Shown here piece after piece: positions 16,208 to 24,283 of a DNA stretch of 64,000 nucleotides; within the stretch, counting starts at the first letter, position 1; the number at the start of each line of letters is the position of its first letter. The notes beneath the pieces were generated by a model. That model saw only the letters and a program-made list of their open reading frames with translations, was not told where the DNA came from and did not search any database. Made by a program: the position numbers and the translations under genes. The DNA is taken from the NCBI GenBank assembly GCA_963667515.2, contig CAXXXY010000006.1:310001-374000 (forward strand). Direction: 5' to 3'. The stretch comes from VYDC01 sp963667515 (GTDB taxonomy: Bacteria; Chloroflexota; Dehalococcoidia; UBA2979).

Positions 16208-17143
16208 ATGACCTCGTCGATCGTGGGGCTGCTCCGCCACAGGGCCCGGCGAGACCTGTTGCTCCTGGTCGGCGCGACGCTCGTCACGTATGCGCTATCA
16301 GTCCGGCTCGACGCCTTCGAGCTCCTGGTCGAGGGCCTCGAGTCGCACGAGCACATCGAGATCGACGAGATCCCGCTCGCTTTGCTCGTGCTGTCCCTCG
16401 GCCTCGCCTGGTTCCCGATGCGGCGAGCCGCCGAGGCGCGCGCCGCGGCTCGGGTGAAGGGCGAGTTCGTCGCGCTGGTGTGCCACGAGCTGCGCACCCC
16501 GCTCACCGGTATGCTGGGCTTCTCGCACCTCCTCGCTGAGGACGAATCGACCCCCGAGACGCAGCGGACCTGGGCGAGTCACATCCTTGCGGCAGCCCGC
16601 CGGTTGACGCGGATCGTCGACGACTTGCTCGACGTCTCGGGTATCGACGGCGGGCGCCTCGAGATCGAGGAGGTCGCGGTCGGGTCCGCGGAGCTGCTCG
16701 CCGAAGCGATCGAGTCCGTGCGGGTGGACGGCAGCCACCATGCGATCGAGCTGGTGGCCGTGGACGACGTCGCCGTCATGGGCGACCGCAACAGGCTCGT
16801 GCAGGTCTTCCACAACCTGATCGAGAATGCGGTGAAGTATTCACCCGACGGTGGCACCGTTCGGGTCTCGTCCGAGGTGCAGGCGGACGGGCTCCGCGTC
16901 TGCATCGCCGACGAAGGGATGGGGATCCCTCGCGACGCTCTGCCGAAGCTGTTCGACCGCTTCTACCGCGCCCCGCTCCCCGGCCACGAGAACATCCGCG
17001 GCACCGGACTTGGTCTCTACGTCGTGGACGAGCTCCTGCGGCGCATGGGCGGACAGGTCGACGTCGAGAGCACCGTCGGCCACGGCACCACCTTCGCCGT
17101 GACGCTGCGACTCGCCGAGCGACGCCGGCAGCAGGCGGCATAG
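16208..17143 (+). CDS. orphan membrane sensor histidine kinase
   Basis: A 311-residue kinase. Two N-terminal hydrophobic segments (LLLLVGATLVTYALSV and IPLALLVLSLGLAWFPM) flank a short extracytoplasmic acidic loop (VEGLESHEHIEIDE). HisKA follows with phospho-acceptor CHELRTPLTGML near residue 98. The ATPase shows N-box NLIENAVKYSPDGG, G1 DEGMGIP, F-box LFDRFYR and G2 GTGLGLYVV. All catalytic motifs are intact. No response regulator is adjacent on either side, so its partner must be encoded elsewhere. GTG 16205 is an alternative start two residues earlier in sequence terms. The small sensor loop suggests membrane or intracellular sensing rather than a large ligand domain. Confidence 0.9.
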   Translation: MTSSIVGLLRHRARRDLLLLVGATLVTYALSVRLDAFELLVEGLESHEHIEIDEIPLALLVLSLGLAWFPMRRAAEARAAARVKGEFVALVCHELRTPLTGMLGFSHLLAEDESTPETQRTWASHILAAARRLTRIVDDLLDVSGIDGGRLEIEEVAVGSAELLAEAIESVRVDGSHHAIELVAVDDVAVMGDRNRLVQVFHNLIENAVKYSPDGGTVRVSSEVQADGLRVCIADEGMGIPRDALPKLFDRFYRAPLPGHENIRGTGLGLYVVDELLRRMGGQVDVESTVGHGTTFAVTLRLAERRRQQAA

Positions 17144-17346
17144 CGGGCTCTCGTCCAGGCCTCCGGTCCCCCAGCGTCACCCGCCCGGGGGCGCTCGTGC
17201 TGGCCTCTGGTTCCAGGAAGCGCAGCGGCCCTGCCTCGCTCTCGCGACGTGAGAGACGCGCGAGCTCCCGACCGGTCGCCGGCATCGGGGTGATCGTGTG
17301 TCGAGGGGGCAAGCGGGTGCGGGAGGGAGGCGCGGGCGCGCCGCGC

Positions 17347-18753
17347 TCAGCCGATGCGGAGGGAGGCCTCGGGGTAGCGGATCACCTCCTCGGGGCGGTC
17401 GGGCACGGAGAGCGCCACCAGCAGCGACCCCAGCCGCCCGAAGAACATCAGCATCACCACGATCATCGCGCCCCGATCCGAGAGCTGCGTCGTCACGCCC
17501 TGCGACCAGCCGACGTTGGCCAGCGCCGACATCGATTCGAAGAGCAGCGGCAGGAACTCGATGTCGACCTCGGTCAGCGCCAGCAGCCACGTGCCGACGA
17601 CGTGCGTCGCGAAGCCGATCATCGTGATCGCGATGGCGCGCAGCACGATCACCTGCGGGATCTCGCGACCGAACGCCTGTGGCCGGTGCTGCCCGCGCAG
17701 CGTCGAGGCGACCACGACGACGCTGACCATGAACGCCCCCACCTTGATGCCGCCCGCCACCGAGGTCGAGGCGCCGCCGATGAACATCAGCACGAGCAGC
17801 GCCGCCGCCGTCGAGTCCGCGAGCTGCGACATGTCGACGCTCGCCATCCCCGTCGTGCGGTTGACGGAGAGGAAGAAAGCGTTGGCGAGCGCCGAGGGGA
17901 TGCCCTGCCCTTCCAGCACGCGCCCCGAGCCACGCTCGGCGCCCAGGAAGACGAGCATGCCGACGAGTAGCAGGCCCACCATCCCGTAGACGACCAGCCG
18001 CGTGTCCAGCGACCATAGCCTCGGCAGCCGCCGCAGGTTGAAAACGGTGACGAAGGAGAGGCTGCCGAGGAAGGCGGAGACGCCCATCACCAACAGCGGG
18101 TAGGCGTCCCCGGCCTGGCCGGTGAAGCTGCGCCCGCCGCCCATGAGGTCGAAGCCGGCGTTGTTGAAGGCGGAGATCGCGTGGAAGGCCGCGCGCCAGA
18201 CGCCCGCGCGGAGGCCATCCTCGGCGATGAACCAGGGCAGCAGCAGCGCGAAGGTCGTGCCCTCGACGACGACGACGAAGCGCATCAGCCGGCGCAGCAG
18301 CACACGGATGTCGCGCACCGCCACGTCGGCCAGCTCGATGCCGAAGAACTGCCGCTCGCGCAGCCCGAAGCGCCGCCCGAGGATGAGCAGCAGCGCGCCC
18401 GCGTACATGGTGACGCCCAGCCCGCCGGCGTGGATCAGCACGGCGAGCACGACCTCGCCGAACGCGCTCCAGTGGTCGGCGGTGTCGACCCGCACGAGCC
18501 CGGTGACGCAGATCGCCGACGCCGAGGTGAAGAGCGCGTCCCAGCCGCTGGTCCACTCGCGCGACTCGGAGGAGACGGGGAGCGCGAGCAGCAGCGCGCC
18601 CAGCAGGATCACGAGGGCGAACGCGGCCGGCACCATCCACAGCCGCAGCCGCAGCTGCCGCCGCCGCCGCTGCACGACGACATCGACGATCGCCGTGCGA
18701 CGCCGCCCGCGACGGACGCGAACGTCGCCGGGCCGCCGACCGACCCTCCGCAC
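17347..18753 (-). CDS. TrkH/KtrB-type potassium channel subunit
   Basis: A 468-residue membrane protein of the Trk/Ktr/HKT family, which conducts K+ through four P-loop repeats. Filter regions are visible: SAICVTGL (repeat 1), ISAFNNAGF (repeat 2), VNRTTGMASVD (repeat 3) and SALANVGWSQG (repeat 4), each with the filter glycine. About eight to ten transmembrane helices surround them. A basic N-terminal extension (VGRRPGDVRVRRGRRR) precedes the first helix, so the true start may be downstream. No gene for the regulatory KtrA/TrkA subunit lies next to it. It runs leftward from its 5' end at 18753, apart from the neighbouring histidine kinase. Confidence 0.9.
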   Translation of the reverse strand: MRRVGRRPGDVRVRRGRRRTAIVDVVVQRRRRQLRLRLWMVPAAFALVILLGALLLALPVSSESREWTSGWDALFTSASAICVTGLVRVDTADHWSAFGEVVLAVLIHAGGLGVTMYAGALLLILGRRFGLRERQFFGIELADVAVRDIRVLLRRLMRFVVVVEGTTFALLLPWFIAEDGLRAGVWRAAFHAISAFNNAGFDLMGGGRSFTGQAGDAYPLLVMGVSAFLGSLSFVTVFNLRRLPRLWSLDTRLVVYGMVGLLLVGMLVFLGAERGSGRVLEGQGIPSALANAFFLSVNRTTGMASVDMSQLADSTAAALLVLMFIGGASTSVAGGIKVGAFMVSVVVVASTLRGQHRPQAFGREIPQVIVLRAIAITMIGFATHVVGTWLLALTEVDIEFLPLLFESMSALANVGWSQGVTTQLSDRGAMIVVMLMFFGRLGSLLVALSVPDRPEEVIRYPEASLRIG

Positions 18754-18813
18754 CGGCCCTCCCCTCGACGGGGCCTCCCCGCAGCCGGGCCTCCCCGCAG
18801 GGCCGCCGCCCCG

Positions 18814-19689
18814 TCACTCTACCGCCGTGCGCGGCACGGGGAAGCGCCGCGCGCGGCTCGGCGCGGCTCGGCGCGACTCGCCGCGGCGTTCGCGGAGGGT
18901 GCGCGAGTCCTGCGGCATCGCGAGCGAGGCGACGGCGGAGCGCCCGACCTCCCCGCGCTCGTCGAAGAGGGCGCACTCGGCGGTCGCGATGCCCTCGACG
19001 CTCTGGCGCGACGCCACGCGCATGCACAGCCACTCGCCCTCGGGCGGGCGGTGCAGGTAGAGCGTCACGTCGCCGTTGATGAAGAAGAGCCCGCGCTCGC
19101 TGCGGTTGGCGCTCGGGTTCGTCATGTCCGCCGCGGCCGCGGTGCGCACCAGCGGCGTGACCGGCTCGCCGGGAAGCAGCGGCAGCAGCACCCGCACCCA
19201 GCGCGTCGCGGGCGCGTCGGGCGCCTCCGCGGGCAGCGTGCGCCGCTCCCACGAGCCCTCCAGCAGCGGCAGCGCCTCCGGATCGACGGGGATGTCGGCG
19301 GGCGGCGGAGGCGCGGGCGCGGGGACCTCGGCGATGCGGCCGGGCGGCTCCTCGCTGGGGCGTAGCAGCAGCGCCGAGGCGCGGGCGACCACGCCTCCCT
19401 CGTGCTCCAGCCACGCGTCGAGCGCGTGCAGCCGCCGGCCCGCGCGCACCACCTCCGTGCGCACGGCCAGCGGCGCCCACGGCACGGAGCGGAACATGTC
19501 GACGGTGAGCCGCGCGGTGTGGAAGCCCTCCGGCCGCGCACCCTCCACGCCGTGCGCCAGCAGCGCCGCGATCATCGAACCCGAGAGCTGCTCGTCGCTC
19601 CACGGGCCGCGCGAGCGCTCCGTGGGACGGTAGCGCGCGCCGTCGCGCACGAAGAAGGAGTCGGCCTCGGTCACGCGCGCCCCCGTCAT
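18814..19689 (-). CDS. thioesterase-family protein (double hotdog, acyl-CoA thioesterase-like)
   Basis: A 291-residue protein resembling TesB-type double-hotdog acyl-CoA thioesterases. The first half has a PTERSRGPWSDEQLSGSMIA start and GFHTARLTVDMFRSVPWAPL. The second half has DMTNPSANRSERGLFFINGD and SRQSVEGIATAECALFDERG. It probably hydrolyses or binds acyl-CoA, in keeping with the acyl-CoA dehydrogenases and CoA-transferase in the window. ATG 19689 is used; the frame upstream lacks family sequence. The 3' end is 60 bases from the TrkH gene start. No signal peptide is visible. Substrate unknown. Confidence 0.7.
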   Translation of the reverse strand: MTGARVTEADSFFVRDGARYRPTERSRGPWSDEQLSGSMIAALLAHGVEGARPEGFHTARLTVDMFRSVPWAPLAVRTEVVRAGRRLHALDAWLEHEGGVVARASALLLRPSEEPPGRIAEVPAPAPPPPADIPVDPEALPLLEGSWERRTLPAEAPDAPATRWVRVLLPLLPGEPVTPLVRTAAAADMTNPSANRSERGLFFINGDVTLYLHRPPEGEWLCMRVASRQSVEGIATAECALFDERGEVGRSAVASLAMPQDSRTLRERRGESRRAAPSRARRFPVPRTAVE

Positions 19690-19878
19690 TCGCGGCCTCT
19701 CGGCAGCCGCGCACCCCAGCGCCGCGGCAAACGCCAGCGCCGCGGCGAACCCCAGCGCCCCCGGCGAACCCTCGCAGAGCCGACCCGTCGAGGCAACGCC
19801 CGCCCCATCGAGCGTGGGAGGGCGCTCGTGTAGAGTCGGCGCCGGCTCAGTGGGGACAGGGCGGGGGAGGCGGCAGGG

Positions 19879-20814
19879 GTGCGGGTCGCGCTCTTCGGGC
19901 AGGCGGCGTTCGGGCGCGACGCGCTGGTCGCGCTCCGCGAGGCGGGCGAGCAGATCGTCGGCGTCTCGGCGCCGGCGGCCGACGCGCCGGGCGCTCGCCC
20001 CGACGCTCGCCCCGACGCGCTCTGGGCGGCCGCCGAGGACGCGGGCGTGCCCGTCCTCGACACCCGCTCGCTGCGCGAGGCGGAGCCGCTCGAGGCGTTC
20101 CGCGCGTGGGAGCCGGAGCTGCTGGTGTTCGCGTTCGTCACGGAGATCGTGCGCCCCGAGGTGCTGGCCGTGCCGCGCCACGGCGCGATCCAGTACCACC
20201 CCTCGCTGCTGCCGCGGCACCGCGGGCGCTCGGCGATGAACTGGGCGATCGCGGCCGGCGAGACGACGACGGGGCTCACCGTGTTCTGGGTCGACGAGGG
20301 CATCGACACCGGCCCCGTGCTGCTCTCGCGCGAGGTGCCGATCGGCCCCGACGACACGGTCGGCTCACTCTACTTCGATCGCCTCTACCCGCAGGGGATC
20401 GAGGCGCTGGTGGAAGCCGTGGGCCTGGTGCGCGAGGGACGCGCCCCGCGCGAGCCGCAGAACGAGGCGCTGGCGACCTACGAGCCGCCGATGGGCCGCG
20501 CGCACGCAGCGATCGACTGGTCGCGGCCGGCGCGCCGGCTCTACGACCAGCTGCGCAGCTGCGACCCGCAGCCCGGCGCGCGCGCACTGCTGGGCGAGGC
20601 CGAGATCCGGCTCTTCGACGGCGAGCTGCGCGAGGCGGCGCACCACACGCGCCCCGGCACGGTGCTCGGCGCGACCGCCGAGGGCGCGGCGGAGGTGGCG
20701 GTGATCGGCGGCGTGCTGACCGTGGGGCGCGCGCGGCGCGACGGGGCGCCGAAGCAGGCCGCCGCCGAGCTGCTGCCCGCCGGCGAGCGCCTCGGCCGGG
20801 CGCCCGCGGGCTGA
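19879..20814 (+). CDS. formyltransferase-fold protein, ALDH1L1 hydrolase-domain-like
   Basis: A 311-residue protein of the Fmt/PurN-type fold that handles 10-formyltetrahydrofolate. The N-terminal Rossmann-like part starts MRVALFGQAAFGRDALVALR. The core motif IQYHPSLLPRHRG carries the catalytic His, and WVDEGIDTGPVLL the catalytic Asp. It resembles the hydrolase domain of 10-formyl-THF dehydrogenase more than Met-tRNA formyltransferase: HPSLLPRHRG, the FWVDEGIDTG pattern and TVGSLYFDRLYPQGIEAL match that branch. The Asn usually two residues before the His is Gln here. A C-terminal OB-like domain follows (about residue 205 onward). GTG 19879 is the start. It may be a 10-formyl-THF hydrolase or a sugar/amine formyltransferase. 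Confidence 0.8.
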   Translation: MRVALFGQAAFGRDALVALREAGEQIVGVSAPAADAPGARPDARPDALWAAAEDAGVPVLDTRSLREAEPLEAFRAWEPELLVFAFVTEIVRPEVLAVPRHGAIQYHPSLLPRHRGRSAMNWAIAAGETTTGLTVFWVDEGIDTGPVLLSREVPIGPDDTVGSLYFDRLYPQGIEALVEAVGLVREGRAPREPQNEALATYEPPMGRAHAAIDWSRPARRLYDQLRSCDPQPGARALLGEAEIRLFDGELREAAHHTRPGTVLGATAEGAAEVAVIGGVLTVGRARRDGAPKQAAAELLPAGERLGRAPAG

Positions 20815-20845
20815 GCGCGTCCCCGCGCGCCGACCGCGCGCCCGC

Positions 20846-21139
20846 TCAGGCCGAGCGGCGATCCTCCGCCTCGGGCACGGGCTCGTCCAGCGGGACGATG
20901 ACCTCGATGTTGGCGACCGAGATCAGCAGGAACGGCGCGTTGCGGATGGTGCGGCCGAGATCGGCGGTGAGCTGGATCGCGACGTCGGAGAGCAGCAGAT
21001 AGCGCTCCGCGGAGCGCAGAGCGTCGCTGACGCGGTCGCCCTCCGCGTAGTGGAAATGGCCCTCGAACGCCCCGGACGAGGTGCAGACCAGCACCCGCGA
21101 GCGGTGGCGAGGGGTGTCGAACGGGTAGGGCGTGACCAT
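20846..21139 (-). CDS. small conserved hypothetical protein
   Basis: A 97-residue soluble protein starting MVTPYPFDTPRHRSRVLVCT. It has predicted beta strands and a conserved-looking core GAFEGHFHYAEGDRVSDAL, then LLLSDVAIQL and FLLISVANIEVIVPLDE. It resembles small DUF proteins found beside metabolic genes in Chloroflexota and Actinomycetota. No catalytic motif or membrane segment is seen. It converges with the formyltransferase gene (32 bases apart). Function unknown. Confidence 0.65.
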   Translation of the reverse strand: MVTPYPFDTPRHRSRVLVCTSSGAFEGHFHYAEGDRVSDALRSAERYLLLSDVAIQLTADLGRTIRNAPFLLISVANIEVIVPLDEPVPEAEDRRSA

Positions 21140-21336
21140 GAGCGCTCCCCGGCCCGCGGCGGGCGGAGCGGCCGCGGCGCGCGGCGCCCCTGGGAGGATC
21201 GTCGGCTGCGGAGGGGGCGGCGCTCAGCCTCGCGCCAGTGCGCGGCACGCCTCGGCGGATCGGGGCGCCCGAAGACGAGCGTCGTCGCCCGCTCGAGCGG
21301 AGGCCGAACGCCGGGGCGCGGCGGGAGCGCGCGGCG

Positions 21337-22212
21337 CTAGGGCTCGGTGCCCTGGATGTTGGACCCGCCGATCTCCATGAACACGCCATGCGTCGAAAGC
21401 GGGTGCACGAAGAAGCGGCCGCTGGGGTCGCCCGTGGGGATGATCTTGCCGCCCGCCGCCTGCACGCGCTCGGCGAGGGCGGGCGGGTCGCTGGCGCCCC
21501 AGATCGTGAGGAAGACGCCCTCGCCGTGGGGGTTCTGGTCGTCGCGGTTCCGGGCCATGTGGCGCTCGACGGTGCCGGGCCCGGGCTTCGGCTGGATGAT
21601 CGTGAGCCACTGCCGGCCGTCGATACCCCACGGCGAGGCGACGAAGTTGCCCTCCTCGCTCTCCCAGCGCGGCGAGGTCGCGCTCATGCCCAAGAGGCGG
21701 GCGTAGGTCGCCTCGGCCTCGTCGCGGTCGTGCACGGCGATCCCCATGTGCGAGAGGCGCAGCGGCCGCTCGTCGCTCGCGGGCGCGGGGCGCGTCGGCT
21801 GCACCTCCCACAGCACGTAGTGCGCGGACAGCGGGTGCACCAGGAACATGCCGCCCGGCTCGCTCGAGGGGACGACGCGGCCGCCGGCCGCCTCGATCTC
21901 CTTCGCGATCGCCGGCGGGTCGTCCGCCTGGCAGACGACGAGCTGCACGCCCTCGCCGTGCGGATTCCGCTCGTTGGCGCGCAGCTTCATCATGCGCGTG
22001 AGGTTGGTGTCCTCGCGCGTGGGAGCCATCAGCAGCAGCGTGCGCTCGCCCCCGTAGCCGAGCTCCGCCGAGGCGAAGCCGCCCCACTCCTGCTCGCCGC
22101 GGCCCTGCTCCGTGAGCCCGAACAGCCGCGCGTAGGTGTCGACGGCCTCGTCGAGGTCATGCACGGCGAGGGCGTAGTGGGAGAGCATCAGCTTCGGCAC
22201 GGCGAACCCCAT
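21337..22212 (-). CDS. two-domain VOC (glyoxalase/dioxygenase) family protein
   Basis: A 291-residue protein with two tandem vicinal-oxygen-chelate domains: LMLSHYALAVHDLDEAVDTY at residues ~8-30 and RLSHMGIAVHDRDEAEATYA at ~150-170. Each carries a His in the first strand and later HGEGVQLVV or HGEGVFLTI, then FLVHPLSAHYVLWEVQP or FFVHPLSTHGVFMEIGG with the closing Glu. These give the His/Glu metal ligands of the fold. Similar tandem proteins act as methylmalonyl-CoA epimerase-like or ring-cleavage enzymes; the reaction here is not deducible. ATG 22212 (MGFAVPKLML) is preferred over a longer start at 22239. Confidence 0.8.
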   Translation of the reverse strand: MGFAVPKLMLSHYALAVHDLDEAVDTYARLFGLTEQGRGEQEWGGFASAELGYGGERTLLLMAPTREDTNLTRMMKLRANERNPHGEGVQLVVCQADDPPAIAKEIEAAGGRVVPSSEPGGMFLVHPLSAHYVLWEVQPTRPAPASDERPLRLSHMGIAVHDRDEAEATYARLLGMSATSPRWESEEGNFVASPWGIDGRQWLTIIQPKPGPGTVERHMARNRDDQNPHGEGVFLTIWGASDPPALAERVQAAGGKIIPTGDPSGRFFVHPLSTHGVFMEIGGSNIQGTEP

Positions 22213-22372
22213 TCCCGCGGCGGGCGCCCGCCTGCGCATCGGCGGCCCCCGCTCGAGGCGCGGCCGCCGCGTGCTCTTATAGCAGCCGCGCGCCGACCTC
22301 GTCCCGCGCCGCCGCGCGACTCGCCCACGCCTCGGGTATCACTGACGCCCCCGCCCGGCCCAGCCGCGCGGC

Positions 22373-22411
22373 GGCAGGAGCGGCAGCCCGGACGGTGCAG
22401 CGGAACGCTGC
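22373..22411 (+). repeat. dispersed intergenic hairpin repeat, copy 1
   Basis: GGCAGGAGCGGCAGCCC, a spacer, then GCAGCG-GAA-CGCTGC. It belongs to a family with copies at 24226-24272, 32845-32883, 33065-33118 and 40322-40336. The stem bases vary between copies but stay paired. It lies between the VOC gene start and an IS481 insertion. Confidence 0.65.
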
Positions 22412-22420
22412 CTCGCTAGC

Positions 22421-23470
22421 TGTAGTTCCCACGTAGGTTGTTGACAGGATGAGGGGCCTCGCCCGCTGCTGTGTGTGACAGCACGGCAGTAGCGAGGAGA
22501 GGACACCCTCATGGCCCATCGTAACGCGCGGCTGACGCCGCTGACCCGACTCGAGCTCGTGCGGGAAGTGGACGCCGGCTGGCCCCAGGCTGAGGTCGCT
22601 CGCCACTTCCGCGTCTCCCGCCACACCGTTGCCAAGTGGCTGGGGCGCTTCCGGGCGGAGGGAGCGGCAGGGCTCGAGGACCGCAGCTCCGCCCCGCGCG
22701 CGCATCCCCGGCGCACGCCGCCCGAGCTGGAGCGACGCATCTGCGCCGTGCGACGCACGCAGGGATTCGGGCCGCATCGCATCCAGTGGGCGCTCGGGGT
22801 CGCCCGCTCCACGGTCTACGCCGTGCTGCGGCGCCGCGGCCTCAACCGGCTCGACCGCCTGCACCGCGTCACCCGGGAGCCGGTCCGCTACGAGTACGAC
22901 GCCCCCGGCGACCTGCTGCATCTCGACGTGAAGAAGCTCGGGCGCGTCCCCGAGGGCGGCGGCAAGCGAATGGCGCCTGGCTTCGCCGAGACGCGCTCCG
23001 GGCCGCATTCGCGGCGTTCGCTGGGGCTGGAGTACCTACACGTCGCCGTCGACGACCACAGTCGTTACGCCTACGTCTCCGTCCTGCCCGACGAGCGTGG
23101 CGCGAGCTGCGCCGCCTTCCTCGAGCAGGCGCTCGCGGCCTTCCGCCGGCGTGGCGTGCGCGTGCGCCGGGTCCTGACCGACAACGCGAAGGCCTACACC
23201 GTCGCCCGCAGCTTCCACGGCGCCGCCGCTGCCGCAGACGTGCGGCTGTCGCACACGCGGCCCTACCGCCCGCAGACGAACGGCAAAGCCGAGCGTTTCA
23301 TCCAGATCCTGCAGAACGAGTGGGCCTACGCCCGCCCCTACCGCTCCAACGCCGAGCGGCTGCGCCAGCTCCCACGCTGGCTCTACCGCTACAATCACCG
23401 CCGACCGCACGGCGGCGGCGGCGGGGCCGTCCCCGCCTCCCGCCTGTGAACAACCTTCCTGGGTAGTACA
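22421..23470 (+). mobile_element. IS481-family insertion sequence, copy 1
   Basis: 1,050 bp. Ends are TGTAGTTCCCACGTAGGTTG on the left and, read inward from the right, TGTACTACCCAGGAAGGTTG. The 6-bp sequence GCTAGC is duplicated on both sides (22415-22420 and 23471-23476), fitting the NCTAGN target and 6-bp duplication known for IS481. One transposase gene fills it. It is inserted exactly at the stop-codon region of the dienelactone hydrolase gene, which keeps its TAG. Confidence 0.93.
22511..23449 (+). CDS. IS481-family transposase, copy 1
   Basis: A 312-residue single-ORF transposase. The N-terminal HTH (PQAEVARHFRVSRHTVAKWL) is followed by a linker helix region and the DDE core, with Asp in LLHLDVKKL, Asp in VLTDNAKAYT and Glu in TNGKAERFIQILQNEW. 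It ends with LYRYNHRRPHGG, the usual C-terminal motif. ATG 22511 follows GAGGAGAGG. It differs from copy 2 by only a few residues (Tyr/His at residue ~138, Gly/Val near the end, Gly/Arg near residue 55), so transposition was recent and the gene is probably active. Confidence 0.95.
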   Translation: MAHRNARLTPLTRLELVREVDAGWPQAEVARHFRVSRHTVAKWLGRFRAEGAAGLEDRSSAPRAHPRRTPPELERRICAVRRTQGFGPHRIQWALGVARSTVYAVLRRRGLNRLDRLHRVTREPVRYEYDAPGDLLHLDVKKLGRVPEGGGKRMAPGFAETRSGPHSRRSLGLEYLHVAVDDHSRYAYVSVLPDERGASCAAFLEQALAAFRRRGVRVRRVLTDNAKAYTVARSFHGAAAAADVRLSHTRPYRPQTNGKAERFIQILQNEWAYARPYRSNAERLRQLPRWLYRYNHRRPHGGGGGAVPASRL

Positions 23471-23471
23471 G

Positions 23472-24170
23472 CTAGCCGAGGTGGCGGTCCCACCAGGCGA
23501 GCGAGCGGCGCCACGAGTCCGCGGCGGCCTCGGCATGGTGCGCCTCGCGGGTGGGGTTGAAGAAGGCGTGGCGCGCGCCCTCGTACATCACGATGTCGTT
23601 CGGGGTGCCGACCCGCTCGAGCGTGGCGCGGATCCTGTCGACCTGCTCGGCCGGGATGCTCTGGTCGAGCGAGCCGAAGGAGCCGGCGACGGGCACCGCG
23701 ATCGTCGCGACCTGCTCCTCCGTGACCTGCCCGCCGCCGTAGTAGGCGTGTGCGGCGTCGATGCTGGCGGCGGGGCCCGCGTCCCGGCGCAGCAGCGCCT
23801 CCAGCGTCAGCGAGCCGCCGACGCAGAAGCCGGTCACGCCGACCCGCTCCACGCCGTGCTCGGCGCGCAGCCAGCGGACGCCCGCGAGGATCTCGTCGAC
23901 GGCACGCGCATGGTCGAGCATCATCGCGCGCTTGCGCGCCTCGTCCGGCTCGTCGGCCACCTCGCCGTGGTAGAGGTCGGGGCAGAGCGCCAGGTAGCCC
24001 TCGGCGGCGTAGCGGTCGGCGACCTCCTTGATGTCGGTGGTGAGGCCCCACCACTCCTGGATCACGATGAGGCCGGCGCGCCGCCCCGCCCCCGCGCCGC
24101 CCGCGGGCTCGGCGAGGTAGCCCCAGACAGGGACGCCGTCCTGCTCCGTGTGCACGTCCGGTGGGCTCAT
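23472..24170 (-). CDS. dienelactone hydrolase family protein
   Basis: A 232-residue alpha/beta hydrolase with the Cys-nucleophile elbow VGVTGFCVGGSL near residue 120, Asp in SLDQSIPAEQVD and His in EGARHAFFNPTR, the Cys-Asp-His triad of carboxymethylenebutenolidase-type enzymes. It starts MSPPDVHTEQDGVPVWGYLA at ATG 24170. Members open dienelactones in aromatic catabolism, but many act on other esters. The IS481 insertion immediately after the TAG leaves the protein full length but may cut it from any downstream partner. A 14-bp perfect inverted repeat lies upstream at 24226-24272. Confidence 0.9.
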   Translation of the reverse strand: MSPPDVHTEQDGVPVWGYLAEPAGGAGAGRRAGLIVIQEWWGLTTDIKEVADRYAAEGYLALCPDLYHGEVADEPDEARKRAMMLDHARAVDEILAGVRWLRAEHGVERVGVTGFCVGGSLTLEALLRRDAGPAASIDAAHAYYGGGQVTEEQVATIAVPVAGSFGSLDQSIPAEQVDRIRATLERVGTPNDIVMYEGARHAFFNPTREAHHAEAAADSWRRSLAWWDRHLG

Positions 24171-24225
24171 CTCGCCTCGCCCTCGAGCCCGGCGGCGTCG
24201 CGTCCCGGCGCCCGCGGCCGCACCG

Positions 24226-24272
24226 ACTCGCGCGGCAGCCTCAGAGGTGCAGCGGGACGCTGCCGCGCGAGT
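24226..24272. terminator. 14-bp perfect inverted repeat within a dispersed hairpin repeat (copy 2)
   Basis: ACTCGCGCGGCAGC pairs perfectly with GCTGCCGCGCGAGT around a 19-base loop that itself contains GCAGCGGGAC. It lies just beyond the MFS stop (24284, leftward) and before the dienelactone hydrolase start (24170, leftward), so it could end MFS transcription or attenuate the next gene. No T-run is present. Confidence 0.6.
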
Positions 24273-24283
24273 ATAGGCGCGGC

